A stretch of DNA of 64,000 nt, from positions 431,501 through 495,500 of the forward strand of contig NC_014472.1 in the NCBI RefSeq assembly GCF_000153165.2, written 5' to 3'. Made by a program: the position numbers and the translations under genes. This document shows positions 16,661 through 25,993 of this stretch, piece after piece. The DNA is from Maribacter sp. HTCC2170. GTDB lineage: Bacteria; Bacteroidota; Bacteroidia; Flavobacteriales; Flavobacteriaceae. Numbering within the stretch: position 1 is the stretch's first letter; each line of letters begins with the position of its first letter. The notes under the pieces are model-generated. The model was not told the DNA's origin, did not search any database, and saw only the letters and a list, made by a program, of their open reading frames with translations.

Positions 16661-18322
16661 ATGAAATATTACACCATATTGATTTTTCAATTCTTTTTAC
16701 TTCAAACTGTATACGGGCAGCTATGGCTTGTTGATCCTTTAGAAGCAATATATCCAGACCATAATCATCTAAAACATTTCAATAATATTTGGGAAGCGGA
16801 TTTTCCATTGGGAACGGATGCTGATGTGCATGTTCTGGTTAAAATTCCTAAAGAGTCTACTTTCAAAATAATCACGAGTAAAAATGGAACACCGCTGAAT
16901 ATCGAAGTTTGGAGTCAACTTATTGACGTACCTGTGGAACAAAACACCGGACTCGATAGTAGAACGGAACAATTTATGAATAAAAAAAATCCGCATGTAG
17001 TGCGGAGAGCACCTTTTAGAATCTTTGAGGTATTACAACCTCTTAAGGACAATGCTATTGTTAGTAAAACCAAATTTTCTGCATTTAGACTTGCCATACC
17101 TCCAGAATTAATCAATCAACCGGGACAACACAAAATAAAAATTGAAATACGAAGTGATGGCTTTAAAGCTGATGGAATTTTCAAAATCAATGTACACCCT
17201 GTGAAACTTCCTGAACTTGCCCAAAGCAATTTCTTTTACACTAATTGGTTCAGTTTGACCAACATAGAAAAGTACCACGGACTTGAAAGGTGGTCAAAAC
17301 CTTGGTTTAAAATGATGAACAAATACGCTCGTCTTATGGCCCACGGTAGGCAAAATTCAGTAACCATCCCAGGAGAGCTTATTCGTTTCGAAAATGATTC
17401 TGTTATCCTTGATCAAGAAAAAATGTTGGCTTTCATTGATATCTTTAGGAAATATGGATTTAAATATTATGAAGCTCCACATTTAATGTTCCGTGGGGAA
17501 AATGACGATTGGGGTGACCCCGAATTGAAAGTTACGTTGACCGGTAGAAGATACTACAAGGAAAACGGTAAGGACGATATCGCTAAATTGATGCAATCAA
17601 TAAAACAGTTTTGTGTTAAAAATAATCTCACGGAAAATTGGCTACAACATATTTCTGATGAACCTACTAGTGTAAATTCCGCCTGTTATAAAGACATCGT
17701 TAAACAAGTCAAAGAAATATTTCCGCAAGTAAAGATTATGGAAGCCACAAATGATAAAGAGGGTATCTTAGGTGCCATTGATATTTGGTGTCCATTGATA
17801 AATGATTTTCAAGAAAATGAACTATTCTTCAGGGAACGGCAAAATAAAGGAGAGAAAGTATTGGTGTACACATGCCTTATTCCAGGAGGAAAATGGTTGA
17901 ACCGAACTTTGGATATGGAAAAAATACGTCAAGTATATTTTGGTTGGGGAGCATCGTATTACAATACTGGTGGTTATCTTCATTGGGGCCTTAACCAATA
18001 CAAAGAAGACCCGTTTGAAAATAGTGTTGTAAAACACCCCTCACCGGCTGCAAGTGCCAATAATTACCTTCCGGCTGGTGATACACATATTGTATATCCT
18101 GGTAGTGATGGGCCTCTTTCCTCCATTCGTTTTGAAGCACATAGAATCGGTTGTGAAGATTATGAGTTACTGCAGACCTTAGGGCTTAACAAAAAACAAA
18201 AACAACAAAGGTTAATTAAAAATCTCTTTAGAAGTTATACAGACTATAATCTAAATCTTACTACCTACCGAAGCACAAGAAAAAAGTTGTTGAAGTCCCT
18301 TTCAAAAATTGGCAGTAAATAA
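16661..18322 (+). CDS. Exported DUF4091-domain putative glycoside hydrolase
   Basis: 553 aa with a signal peptide (about 1-20, ending TVYGQ). After a beta-sandwich region (residues about 30-180) comes a TIM-barrel-like part with LQHISDEPTSVNSACYKDIV, in which the ISDEP block is typical of DUF4091. FGWGASYYNTGGYLHWGLNQ and DTHIVYPGSDGPLSSIRFEA match the conserved C-terminal region of the family, and HRIGCEDYELLQTLG the helical end. DUF4091 proteins are regarded as glycoside-hydrolase-like; no activity can be read from the sequence. It sits third in an operon with TolB-like, SMP-30-like and amidotransferase genes. Confidence 0.82.
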   Translation: MKYYTILIFQFFLLQTVYGQLWLVDPLEAIYPDHNHLKHFNNIWEADFPLGTDADVHVLVKIPKESTFKIITSKNGTPLNIEVWSQLIDVPVEQNTGLDSRTEQFMNKKNPHVVRRAPFRIFEVLQPLKDNAIVSKTKFSAFRLAIPPELINQPGQHKIKIEIRSDGFKADGIFKINVHPVKLPELAQSNFFYTNWFSLTNIEKYHGLERWSKPWFKMMNKYARLMAHGRQNSVTIPGELIRFENDSVILDQEKMLAFIDIFRKYGFKYYEAPHLMFRGENDDWGDPELKVTLTGRRYYKENGKDDIAKLMQSIKQFCVKNNLTENWLQHISDEPTSVNSACYKDIVKQVKEIFPQVKIMEATNDKEGILGAIDIWCPLINDFQENELFFRERQNKGEKVLVYTCLIPGGKWLNRTLDMEKIRQVYFGWGASYYNTGGYLHWGLNQYKEDPFENSVVKHPSPAASANNYLPAGDTHIVYPGSDGPLSSIRFEAHRIGCEDYELLQTLGLNKKQKQQRLIKNLFRSYTDYNLNLTTYRSTRKKLLKSLSKIGSK

Positions 18323-18334
18323 ATTTATGGGGAG

Positions 18335-19075
18335 GTGAAAAAAATACTCATTTTACAAATGCGGCCTGAAGATGAAGCAGCTAATAGCGAGTTCGAGGCT
18401 ATATTGCGCGTCGGGGAAATCAATAGTAATAGCGTTCACCGCATTCGTTTGGAACAAAATATTCCAACTATCAATCTAAACGATTATATGGCGATAATTG
18501 CGGGTGGAAGTCCGTTTGATGTGAGCATGCAAAAAGAAAAAAAGGGCCAAATTCAATTAGATATTGAAACATTTTTCCACAACCTATTTAATCGTATAGT
18601 TCCTATAGATTTTCCTTTTCTAGGTTGTTGTTCTGGAAACGGTTTATTAGGTCAGTATTGTGGGGTCAAAATTTCCACAAAATACCCTGAGCCCATTGGG
18701 AGTGTTGAAATATCTGTAACCAATGAAGGTTCCAAAGACCCCTTGTTAAAAGGATTACCACTAAGATTTTCGGCACTTGTTGGTCATAAAGAAGCTTGCG
18801 AAGATATTCCAGAGGGAGCTGTACTATTGGGGACTTCCAAACCTTGTCCTGTTCAAATGTTTCGCTTGAAAAAGAATATCTACGCCACTCAATTCCATCC
18901 TGAGGCCGATGCCAATGAATTTATTCTGCGTATAAAAACCTATAACAACCATGGGTATTTTGCTCCAGAAGAAGCCCAAGATTTAATTACCAAAGTTAGC
19001 AGAACAAACACCCCTGTTCCCAAGGAAATTTTGAAGCGTTTTGTTCGAAAATATACTTCACATTCAATAAGTTAA
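18335..19075 (+). CDS. Class I glutamine amidotransferase-like protein
   Basis: 246 aa from a GTG start; the nearby ATG at 18327 is out of frame. The nucleophile elbow is FLGCCSGNGLLG (Cys near residue 97), a variant of the usual GxCxGxQ in which the glutamine is replaced by asparagine. The His-Glu pair is in TQFHPEAD near residue 191, so the triad is complete. It resembles stand-alone GMP-synthase-type glutaminase domains used in small-molecule or nucleotide amidation. No synthetase partner is adjacent. It is 12 nt after the DUF4091 gene, so probably co-transcribed. Confidence 0.8.
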   Translation: MKKILILQMRPEDEAANSEFEAILRVGEINSNSVHRIRLEQNIPTINLNDYMAIIAGGSPFDVSMQKEKKGQIQLDIETFFHNLFNRIVPIDFPFLGCCSGNGLLGQYCGVKISTKYPEPIGSVEISVTNEGSKDPLLKGLPLRFSALVGHKEACEDIPEGAVLLGTSKPCPVQMFRLKKNIYATQFHPEADANEFILRIKTYNNHGYFAPEEAQDLITKVSRTNTPVPKEILKRFVRKYTSHSIS

Positions 19076-19133
19076 AATCGATTTTTCGGAAATTGTTTAA
19101 TTTGTAATTTTAATCAATCTAAAAACGAAAATC

Positions 19134-19592
19134 ATGAGCTGGAAAAATCTATTCGACGAAAAAGGCCTTCAAGAAACCTTAGACCGAATTAATAGTCTTA
19201 ATAACGAAACCCAAAATCAATGGGGAAAGATGAGTATTGCCCAAATGTTGGCTCATTGCAATGTAGCCTATGACCTTACCTATACTGATAAATTTCCGAA
19301 GCCCAAGGGATTTAAAAAATTCATGATTAAACTTTTGGCAAAGAACGTTGTGGTAGGGCCCAAACCTTATAAAAAGAATAGTAGGACCGCACCGGTTTTC
19401 ATCATAAGTGATCAACGAGAATTTGAAATAGAAAAGAAACGTCTAATTGAGTATTTAGAAAAAACCCAAAAATTAGGTCATACACATTTTGAGGGAAAAG
19501 AATCACATGCATTTGGCGCATTGACGGCAAAGGAATGGAATAATCTTTTTTCAAAACACTTAGATCATCACTTAAATCAATTTGGTGTATAA
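19134..19592 (+). CDS. DUF1569 family protein (DinB-like fold)
   Basis: 152 aa, no signal peptide. It matches DUF1569: LNNETQNQWGKMSIAQMLAH with histidine, then FTLYDxxF-like helices, GPKPYKKNSRTAPVFIISDQ, and the closing KEWNNLFSKHLDHHLNQFGV. The spaced histidines fit a DinB-like four-helix metal-binding fold. Function is unknown. It is 58 nt downstream of the amidotransferase and converges with a DUF1080 lipoprotein gene 4 nt away. Confidence 0.82.
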   Translation: MSWKNLFDEKGLQETLDRINSLNNETQNQWGKMSIAQMLAHCNVAYDLTYTDKFPKPKGFKKFMIKLLAKNVVVGPKPYKKNSRTAPVFIISDQREFEIEKKRLIEYLEKTQKLGHTHFEGKESHAFGALTAKEWNNLFSKHLDHHLNQFGV

Positions 19593-19596
19593 ACCT

Positions 19597-20190
19597 TTAA
19601 TTGGTACCAGAGTATAAATTCTGAAATTTTATATTCCTAAACCTAATCTCACCTGTTTCAGCAGCCTGGAGAGCAATCATACCTTCTGAAAGATCATTAT
19701 CATGTAAGTCAGTGATCAATTCCCCATTGACCCAAGTCTGTAGATGGTTCTTTTCGATTTTTATTTTATAGGTGTTCCATTTATCAAGGGTATTGACATA
19801 AATCAAAGGTTTGGAGCGGTTTACCACAGCACCTGTTCTATTTTCCTGATTAGGGTGCAAATCCCAAATATTGTTTTCATAACAATCCACCATTGATAAC
19901 TCTTTGTTTTTGCATCGAATGAAAATTCCTGAGTTGACTGTACTGTCAGGTTTAAACTCCAATTCCAAAATAAAATTTTTGTATGATTTTTTAGTCATGA
20001 TGAATCCCGAGGCGCCTTTAGCAATACCCACAATTTCATTATCAATAAAATTCCAAGTAGCATCACCAGAGATAAAACACTCTTTGCTGTTTTTTTTGAA
20101 TAATTCAGCTGGCTTGGCATTATTAAAAAAACAGGAAGTCATAACTAGCAAGGCCATTGCACTTACCAAATAGTTTAAAAAACCTTTCAT
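19597..20190 (-). CDS. DUF1080 (3-keto-disaccharide hydrolase-like) lipoprotein
   Basis: 197 aa from the ATG at 20190; ATGs at 20196 and 20217 are alternatives but the lipoprotein signal begins with KGFLNYLVSAMALLV. The lipobox is LVMTSC. The sandwich domain shows SGDATWNFIDNEIVG, FILELEFKPDSTVNSGIFIR and WNTYKIKIEKNHLQTWVNGE, the standard order for the family, and a VNSGIFIRC turn. It is a second DUF1080 protein in the window, not adjacent to MocA enzymes. It probably acts on or binds glycosides at the envelope. Confidence 0.83.
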   Translation of the reverse strand: MKGFLNYLVSAMALLVMTSCFFNNAKPAELFKKNSKECFISGDATWNFIDNEIVGIAKGASGFIMTKKSYKNFILELEFKPDSTVNSGIFIRCKNKELSMVDCYENNIWDLHPNQENRTGAVVNRSKPLIYVNTLDKWNTYKIKIEKNHLQTWVNGELITDLHDNDLSEGMIALQAAETGEIRFRNIKFQNLYSGTN

Positions 20191-20238
20191 ATACATATTG
20201 CTTCTAGTTATTTGCAATTAATAATTCAAATTCATCGT

Positions 20239-22440
20239 TTATTTCACCAAATCGAACATTCGGGTGTACTTAATGATAAAACTGTTGTTAAAGGGACTGC
20301 CATCCTGTATGTTATGATTATATACAACGAACAGTCCCGTATTCGCCTGTTGCAACCAGCCAAATCGAAGGTTGGCCGCCCAAAGTTTGTTTACGGTGTT
20401 ATTCTGAACCAATCCTTGTATATAAATGTTTGGTTTAAAAGAATACGACAATTGACTAATGAAAACATTGGCATTAAAATCCCCTACAGGTAAGTTCACC
20501 TTATTATACATATAGGTAAAAGCAGCATTGAATTTATCTCCTTGTCGTAAAGAAAGTGTACCACTATTCAAGTAACGTGTACCACCAAAAGAACCACCTA
20601 TAACAGAACGAAGATTAAAAGCTACTGGTTTACTTTTATTGGTCATTAAAATGAATTGGGACTCGGCATGCTTATAAATTCCCGGTTGCACAAATACATT
20701 TTCTGAAATTTCAAAAGGATCAACAACCCCCTCGGTCGTAAAATTCACACCTGTATGTATTTCAAATCCACTTTTGTATTCCCAATGGTTATCTACGTGT
20801 AAAAAACCCGTTTCTTGAAAACCATTAAAGTTCCAATATCCTCGATAAGATATATGTGGCCTATGTTCCAATATTTTCGAATCTTCATTTTTTGGCCTCA
20901 AATGGTATAGCACTAACCCCTCAGGTTTCTTGAAAGAAGAACGTAACAAAAAACCTACCTCTGGGTTAAACCCTTCTCCAACTTCGGTATAGGCGCCCCG
21001 AATTTCCCAATTATTCCATTTATAATCTGTTTGTAGTTTAAAGGCATGTTCATCTTCCGCATCAACAGTCCCTGAAGTTTTCGCAGCAAACCCCGATAAT
21101 CTGGCCTTTTTCCCTAAGCCCAATTTTCCATCAATTGCCATCGTACGGTTAAAATCGCCACTGGTCTCTAGCCCTTCTCTATTTATCACCACCGCGCCTA
21201 GGGCAGACCTTCCTTTAAATTCGTGATTAACTCGAGCAACGGTGAAATTATTCTTTTCTATATTGGCGCCCTCTACATCTTCCGTGAACATTGTCAATAA
21301 GCCAACATTTGTTCTGTTCACTTTACCTGAAAGGCGTGCTCCCCCAATTATTGGTACGACATTGCCTTCTTCACCAATACCTATTCTTCTACTGAAGAAA
21401 AGATCTACTTCGCCTGGGCTTCCCACACTAAATAAACCCGCATTTTCAAGAAAGAAAGGTCGTTTTTCAGGAAAGAATAAATTAAAACGATCCAGGTTTA
21501 CCTGTTGCTGATCAACTTCAACCTGTGCAAAATCCGTATTATAGGTAAGATCCAGAGTTAAGCTCGGGGTAATACTATATTTTATATCACCACCCACCTC
21601 AGCATCAAATTCATATTCTGAATCTGTTAAAGTAAAGTCTTTGGATGAACGCCCTAGAGCATAGGGGACCACCTTTAAATTCCCTGGGTTTCTTAAATCC
21701 AAACCTTCCAATGTTCCTGCTAAAGAAAGCCTGTAAATATCGAAACCCACTGGCAATTCTGCCCAATATACAATTTCATTGCTTTTTCGAATGTTCCTAC
21801 GAAAGTTAATACCCCAATCTTTTCCTGCCTGAAAACGAAGTGTTCGTAATGGAATAGCGAATTCTGCGCTCCAACCAAAATCGCCAACTTTAGTTTTTAC
21901 TTCCCAAGAACCATCCCAATTTATATTAAAACCACCAATGGTACCTCCTTGTTGACGGTTTGCATTAAAATTACCCTGGCCTTCATTATCTACCTGGGCA
22001 TCATATTCCACTCCAATTGAATTGGTTCCGAAGACAAACCCGTTCTGATTGTCCTTATAGGTATCTAAAATAAAAAGAAAGGCATCAGTGTTTTCCAAAT
22101 CGGCATCCCTCCTAGCATCAGAAACAACCAATTTATCGGGCTCAGCATCAAAACAAACCACGGAAACATAAAAAGTAGATGAAGTATAGGCGATACGTAT
22201 ATCGGTCTTTTCACTTGCTGCTTGCCCATAATTAGGTTGCATTTGGCTAAATGCACCAAAAGGTTGAATCGTTTTCCAAACATCATCACCTAAAACATCC
22301 CCATCTATATTTGGTTCAGCAATAATCGAAACCGCTTGGGCATTTGGTCGTTCTTTAAGATTGGTTGTGGTACTTTGTGAAATTGCGAAATAAGGTATTG
22401 CCAAAAGGCAACCCATAATCATTAAACTTGGTATTTTCAT
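20239..22440 (-). CDS. DUF5916 outer-membrane protein with N-terminal CBM9-like domain
   Basis: About 733 aa from the ATG at 22440; the frame extends to a GTG at 22458 but the signal peptide (KIPSLMIMGCLLAIPYFAIS) begins at 22440. Residues about 40-230 form a DOMON/CBM9-like sandwich (DVWKTIQPFGAFSQMQPNYG, then WSAEFAIPLRTLRFQAG). The rest matches DUF5916 and reads as an outer-membrane beta barrel, with the plug-like LDRFNLFFPEKRPFFLENAG signature near 330 and a final strand ending RMFDLVK. Function is unknown; the position among carbohydrate proteins suggests surface glycan contact. Confidence 0.86.
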   Translation of the reverse strand: MKIPSLMIMGCLLAIPYFAISQSTTTNLKERPNAQAVSIIAEPNIDGDVLGDDVWKTIQPFGAFSQMQPNYGQAASEKTDIRIAYTSSTFYVSVVCFDAEPDKLVVSDARRDADLENTDAFLFILDTYKDNQNGFVFGTNSIGVEYDAQVDNEGQGNFNANRQQGGTIGGFNINWDGSWEVKTKVGDFGWSAEFAIPLRTLRFQAGKDWGINFRRNIRKSNEIVYWAELPVGFDIYRLSLAGTLEGLDLRNPGNLKVVPYALGRSSKDFTLTDSEYEFDAEVGGDIKYSITPSLTLDLTYNTDFAQVEVDQQQVNLDRFNLFFPEKRPFFLENAGLFSVGSPGEVDLFFSRRIGIGEEGNVVPIIGGARLSGKVNRTNVGLLTMFTEDVEGANIEKNNFTVARVNHEFKGRSALGAVVINREGLETSGDFNRTMAIDGKLGLGKKARLSGFAAKTSGTVDAEDEHAFKLQTDYKWNNWEIRGAYTEVGEGFNPEVGFLLRSSFKKPEGLVLYHLRPKNEDSKILEHRPHISYRGYWNFNGFQETGFLHVDNHWEYKSGFEIHTGVNFTTEGVVDPFEISENVFVQPGIYKHAESQFILMTNKSKPVAFNLRSVIGGSFGGTRYLNSGTLSLRQGDKFNAAFTYMYNKVNLPVGDFNANVFISQLSYSFKPNIYIQGLVQNNTVNKLWAANLRFGWLQQANTGLFVVYNHNIQDGSPFNNSFIIKYTRMFDLVK

Positions 22441-22462
22441 TCTGGTTGGGTTGGTCACTAAT

Positions 22463-22490
22463 AAAAAAGGGTAACATAAATGTTACCCTT
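22463..22490 (-). terminator. Rho-independent terminator of the DUF2853 gene
   Basis: A perfect 10-bp stem (AAGGGTAACA/TGTTACCCTT) with a 4-nt loop, followed on the minus strand by a run of T. It lies 36 nt after the DUF2853 stop and before the DUF5916 start, separating the two genes. Confidence 0.85.
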
Positions 22491-22525
22491 AAATTTAAGA
22501 ATATTTGATTGCAATAACTATATAA

Positions 22526-22858
22526 TTAGCTTAATTCTTGTTGTACCAAGTAATAGAATGCGGGTCTACTTTTCATTCGGATACCAGACATTTTTTCTGC
22601 AACCTTATTTATCGCAGCCATCGCCTTGTCTTTGTCAGTAACACCCAATTTTTTTTCAGCAAAATTACGACGCACTGTCTCTAACTCAGAGGCATCCTTG
22701 CCCGAAACCAAGGTCGCGTCTTTATTGTCAACCATTGTACGCAATCTGTTCACCAAAGACTCCAAGAGCTCTTGATCTACATTGGATACTCCACACTCCT
22801 TTAATTGACCCTCTGCCGTTTCTTTTAGTTTAGCCAATTTTTCCGCTAAATCACTCAT
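22526..22858 (-). CDS. DUF2853 family protein
   Basis: 110 aa, cytoplasmic, all-helical by appearance. The family core is clear: LVNRLRTMVDNKDATLVSGK, ELETVRRNFAEKKLGVTDKD and the C-terminal SRPAFYYLVQQ. DUF2853 proteins are small single-domain proteins of unknown function found in several phyla. It is a single-gene unit with its own terminator. The 231-nt region upstream holds two TTTGCAA direct repeats but no clear promoter that I would defend. Confidence 0.85.
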   Translation of the reverse strand: MSDLAEKLAKLKETAEGQLKECGVSNVDQELLESLVNRLRTMVDNKDATLVSGKDASELETVRRNFAEKKLGVTDKDKAMAAINKVAEKMSGIRMKSRPAFYYLVQQELS

Positions 22859-23089
22859 GATAATTGTTTTTTAAGGTTAAAAAATGATTTGAATTTTGAT
22901 AATCTAAGTAAGTTAAAGATTTCTGCAATAAAAAAGTTGCAAATTGAGAACAATTTATTGCAAATATTTAAATTTAAATACGTGGTGTTCCTGAAAAACA
23001 GTATATTCGAGAGGGATTGACCATTTTTTACACACGACCTTATGAGTTGATTCTTACAACATTATATTTTACTATAAAACCTGATAAAA

Positions 23090-24331
23090 ATGACCAAAAA
23101 CCATCTTAAAACACTAACCACTTTAGTTCTTTTGTATTTGTTTATCCCATTTTCCTCCAATGCTCAAAATTCGGGAGGTAATAAAACAATTGAAGGCTTA
23201 TCCAAAGAAAGAATTGCCCGTTATGATTCTTTTTTAAAAAATGAGATTGATGAAGGTAGAATTGCCGGCGCAGTTTCCCTCATTTCCAGAAATGGAAAAA
23301 TTGTGCATAAAGAGAGTTTTGGGCTGCAAAGCAAAACCGCTGGTTCGCAAATGAATGATGACGGTATCTTCCATCTTATGTCGATGACGAAACCTATTGT
23401 AACAGCAGCTTTTATGATGCTATATGAGGAGGGTCATTTTTTTCTGACTGATCCAGTATCAAAATATTTACCGCAGTTTAAAGACATGGAAGTTAGCTCT
23501 GATTCTTCAAAAGGAAAAGATGGCCCCACAGAATCTGCCCATAAAGAAATAACGATTGCTCATTTGTTGTCACATACGGCAGGGTTCTCGCATGGTCTTG
23601 GTGGTACGGAATTGGATAATGATATCGCAAAAGCCCTTTACTATGAACCTCAGGAAAATATTGAAAGTAGAGTCAATACCCTTGCCAGTCTTCCTTTAGT
23701 AGGTCATCCTGGAGAACAATGGTATTATAGTGCTTCACCAGACGTTCTAGCTTTGATGATAGAGAAAATTTCGGGGCAGTCATTGGACAAATTTCTTGAC
23801 GAACGTATCTTTAAACCTCTTGGAATGAATGATACAGGTTATAATATCTCCAAAAAGAATCATGCACGTTGGGTGCCAGTACACAATATTAATAAAGAAG
23901 GTACACTGGTTAACTCTGAACAGCAACTGCCCATAGAAGGGAATGCAGTTTTTGGTGGCACACACGGCTTGTTTTCTACAGCTTCAGATTATCTTAGATT
24001 TTGTCAGATGATGCTCAATAAGGGGAATTATAATGGTCAGCAATTTCTCAGCTCTAAAACGGTAGACATTATGACCCTAAATCAAACCGGTGATTTGCAA
24101 CATGCCCCTGGCCAAGGTTTTGGTTTCGGATTTGGAGTAACAGTAGACCTTGCGGATTCCAAAAGTCTTGGTTCCGTTGGTCAATATTATTGGGGTGGTG
24201 CTTATTCTACTTATTTCTTTATTGATCCAAATGAAAAATTGATCTCTATTTTAATGACACAATTACAGCCTTATAGTAACTACTATAGTGAGAAAATGAG
24301 GCAGTTCGTGTACCAAACAATAGTTGATTAG
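23090..24331 (+). CDS. Exported serine hydrolase, class C beta-lactamase family
   Basis: 413 aa with a signal peptide (about 1-26, ending FSSNAQ). The catalytic SxxK is SMTK in FHLMSMTKPIVTAAFM (about residue 98). The tyrosine motif is YYSAS in GEQWYYSASPDVLALMIEKI, in place of the usual YSN. The third motif region is near the C-terminus (YYWGGAYSTYFFIDPNE), where HxG-like variants occur. The family includes esterases, D-aminopeptidases and PBP-like enzymes; true beta-lactamase activity is unlikely from the motifs. It stands alone ahead of an aquaporin gene. Confidence 0.9.
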   Translation: MTKNHLKTLTTLVLLYLFIPFSSNAQNSGGNKTIEGLSKERIARYDSFLKNEIDEGRIAGAVSLISRNGKIVHKESFGLQSKTAGSQMNDDGIFHLMSMTKPIVTAAFMMLYEEGHFFLTDPVSKYLPQFKDMEVSSDSSKGKDGPTESAHKEITIAHLLSHTAGFSHGLGGTELDNDIAKALYYEPQENIESRVNTLASLPLVGHPGEQWYYSASPDVLALMIEKISGQSLDKFLDERIFKPLGMNDTGYNISKKNHARWVPVHNINKEGTLVNSEQQLPIEGNAVFGGTHGLFSTASDYLRFCQMMLNKGNYNGQQFLSSKTVDIMTLNQTGDLQHAPGQGFGFGFGVTVDLADSKSLGSVGQYYWGGAYSTYFFIDPNEKLISILMTQLQPYSNYYSEKMRQFVYQTIVD

Positions 24332-24392
24332 CAAAGTTTTTACCAATAATATTTGAATTTCATTATCTTTTGCCAACTAAACAACCAATATT

Positions 24393-25118
24393 ATGAATGC
24401 ATTTTTATTTGAATTTATTGGCACAGCCATGTTAATACTCATTGGCAATGGGGTCGTGGCCAATCTAGTATTAAAAAATACCAAGGGATCCGACTTAGGA
24501 TGGGTGGGTATTTCAATTGCATGGGGAATAGCTGTTTTTTGCGGCGTATTTGTTAGTGCAGATGCGTCTGGCGCCCATTTGAACCCCGCTGTCACAGTTG
24601 GCCTTGCCACGGCCGGAAAATTCGGTTGGGAATTGGTTCCCGGTTATATTCTTTCACAGGTATTGGGTGCAATGATGGGTAACTTCTTGATTTGGCTTAC
24701 GTATAAAAAACAATACGATTCTACTGAAGACCAAGGGTCTATTTTAGCCACCTTCTCTACCTCTCCTGCAATCAGAAATCCTTTTTGGAATTTTATGTCG
24801 GAGGTAATCGGCACTTTTACGTTAGTATTTGGCATCTTTTTTATAGCAAGCGGTAGTGTAGGTGAAGAAGCTATCTCATTAGGCTCTTTAGATGCCTTGC
24901 CAGTAGCATTATTGGTAATAGGGATAGGATTTGGACTAGGTGGAGCTACGGGTTATGCCATTAACCCAGCGCGTGATTTTGGACCTCGATTAATGCACGC
25001 ATTGCTACCCATAAAGAATAAAGGAACCAATGATTGGGGATATGCATGGGTGCCCATTCTTGGCCCGTTGACTGGTGGTGCCTTGGCTGCGTTTGTATAT
25101 TGTTTAATAGGGATTTAA
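24393..25118 (+). CDS. glpF: MIP-family channel, aquaglyceroporin (glycerol facilitator) type
   Basis: 241 aa with six transmembrane helices and two half-helices. The two NPA boxes are present: HLNPAVTVG (about residue 68) and AINPARDFGPR (about 196). The aspartate after the second NPAR is characteristic of glycerol-conducting members rather than strict water channels. The predicted role is passive glycerol or polyol uptake. No glycerol kinase is adjacent, so the gene symbol is a family-level assignment. An esterase gene follows 11 nt later. Confidence 0.87.
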   Translation: MNAFLFEFIGTAMLILIGNGVVANLVLKNTKGSDLGWVGISIAWGIAVFCGVFVSADASGAHLNPAVTVGLATAGKFGWELVPGYILSQVLGAMMGNFLIWLTYKKQYDSTEDQGSILATFSTSPAIRNPFWNFMSEVIGTFTLVFGIFFIASGSVGEEAISLGSLDALPVALLVIGIGFGLGGATGYAINPARDFGPRLMHALLPIKNKGTNDWGYAWVPILGPLTGGALAAFVYCLIGI

Positions 25119-25129
25119 ACTTCTAGTTT

Positions 25130-25990
25130 ATGAGGAAATATGCAACATTGATTTTAATGATCTTTACAAGCATGGTGTCCTGTGGTCAAGAAATTATAGA
25201 ATTACCTTTTTCTCCCTGCGATGGTGTCACCTGGGAAGGTGGTGAAAAAGAATATTTTTCAGAATTGTGGCAAACCCAGGTAGTGACAAATGTTTCCGTC
25301 CCTTCAATGGAAGTTTTTAGACCACAAAATCCAAACGGAACGGCAGTGATTATAGCACCTGGTGGAGCGTTATACGCCCATAGTATAAATAGTGAGGGTA
25401 ATGATGTAGCCAAGTGGTTGAACACAAAAGGAATTACGGCTTTTGTTTTAAAATATAGATTGGTACCGACAGGTGAAGATGGAATTAAGGATTTTAATGA
25501 TGATAGAGAAGATGTTTATAAGAAGGTAGATAAAATTATGCCTCATTCAGTAAATGACGGACTCGCTGCCCTTGAACATGTCATAAAAAATGCAAATAAA
25601 TATAATGTAGAAAGCGGTAAAATAGGTTTTATGGGTTTTTCTGCAGGCGGAGCAGTAACGATGGGAGTTACTTATAATTATTCTGAAAAGAATAGACCTG
25701 ATTTTATAGTTCCTGTTTATCCTTGGACAACAGTTATGAAAAAAAATGAAGTTCCTACAGATGCTCCACCAATGTTGGTTATTTGTGCCACTAATGACCC
25801 CTTAGATTTGGCCGAGGGCAGTATAAATCTTTATTCCGATTGGCTTAAAAACAAAAAGAAAACCGGATTGCATATGTATTCACAAGGAGGACATGGTTTT
25901 GGAATGCGGACCCAAAATCTCCCTTCGGACAATTGGATTTCCCGATTCTATGAGTGGGCACTAGTAGAAGGTTTTACAACTGCAGAGTAA
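25130..25990 (+). CDS. Exported alpha/beta hydrolase (acetyl-xylan-esterase-like)
   Basis: 286 aa. The N-terminal signal ends in a lipobox-like FTSMVSCG. The oxyanion HGG-type motif is APGGALYAH, the nucleophile elbow GFSAGG (about residue 173), the acid in CATNDPLD and the histidine in YSQGGHGFGM near residue 256. This order is that of BD-FAE and acetyl-esterase-type hydrolases. It starts a run of four hydrolases (esterase, SGNH, GH20, S10) on the same strand, so removal of acetyl or acyl groups from a glycan is a reasonable role. Confidence 0.86.
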   Translation: MRKYATLILMIFTSMVSCGQEIIELPFSPCDGVTWEGGEKEYFSELWQTQVVTNVSVPSMEVFRPQNPNGTAVIIAPGGALYAHSINSEGNDVAKWLNTKGITAFVLKYRLVPTGEDGIKDFNDDREDVYKKVDKIMPHSVNDGLAALEHVIKNANKYNVESGKIGFMGFSAGGAVTMGVTYNYSEKNRPDFIVPVYPWTTVMKKNEVPTDAPPMLVICATNDPLDLAEGSINLYSDWLKNKKKTGLHMYSQGGHGFGMRTQNLPSDNWISRFYEWALVEGFTTAE

Positions 25991-25993
25991 GTC

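Noticed and set aside
22859-23089. Two TTTGCAA direct repeats upstream of the DUF2853 gene
   Set aside because: Short, AT-rich and without a defined promoter next to them; not enough to call a regulatory site.
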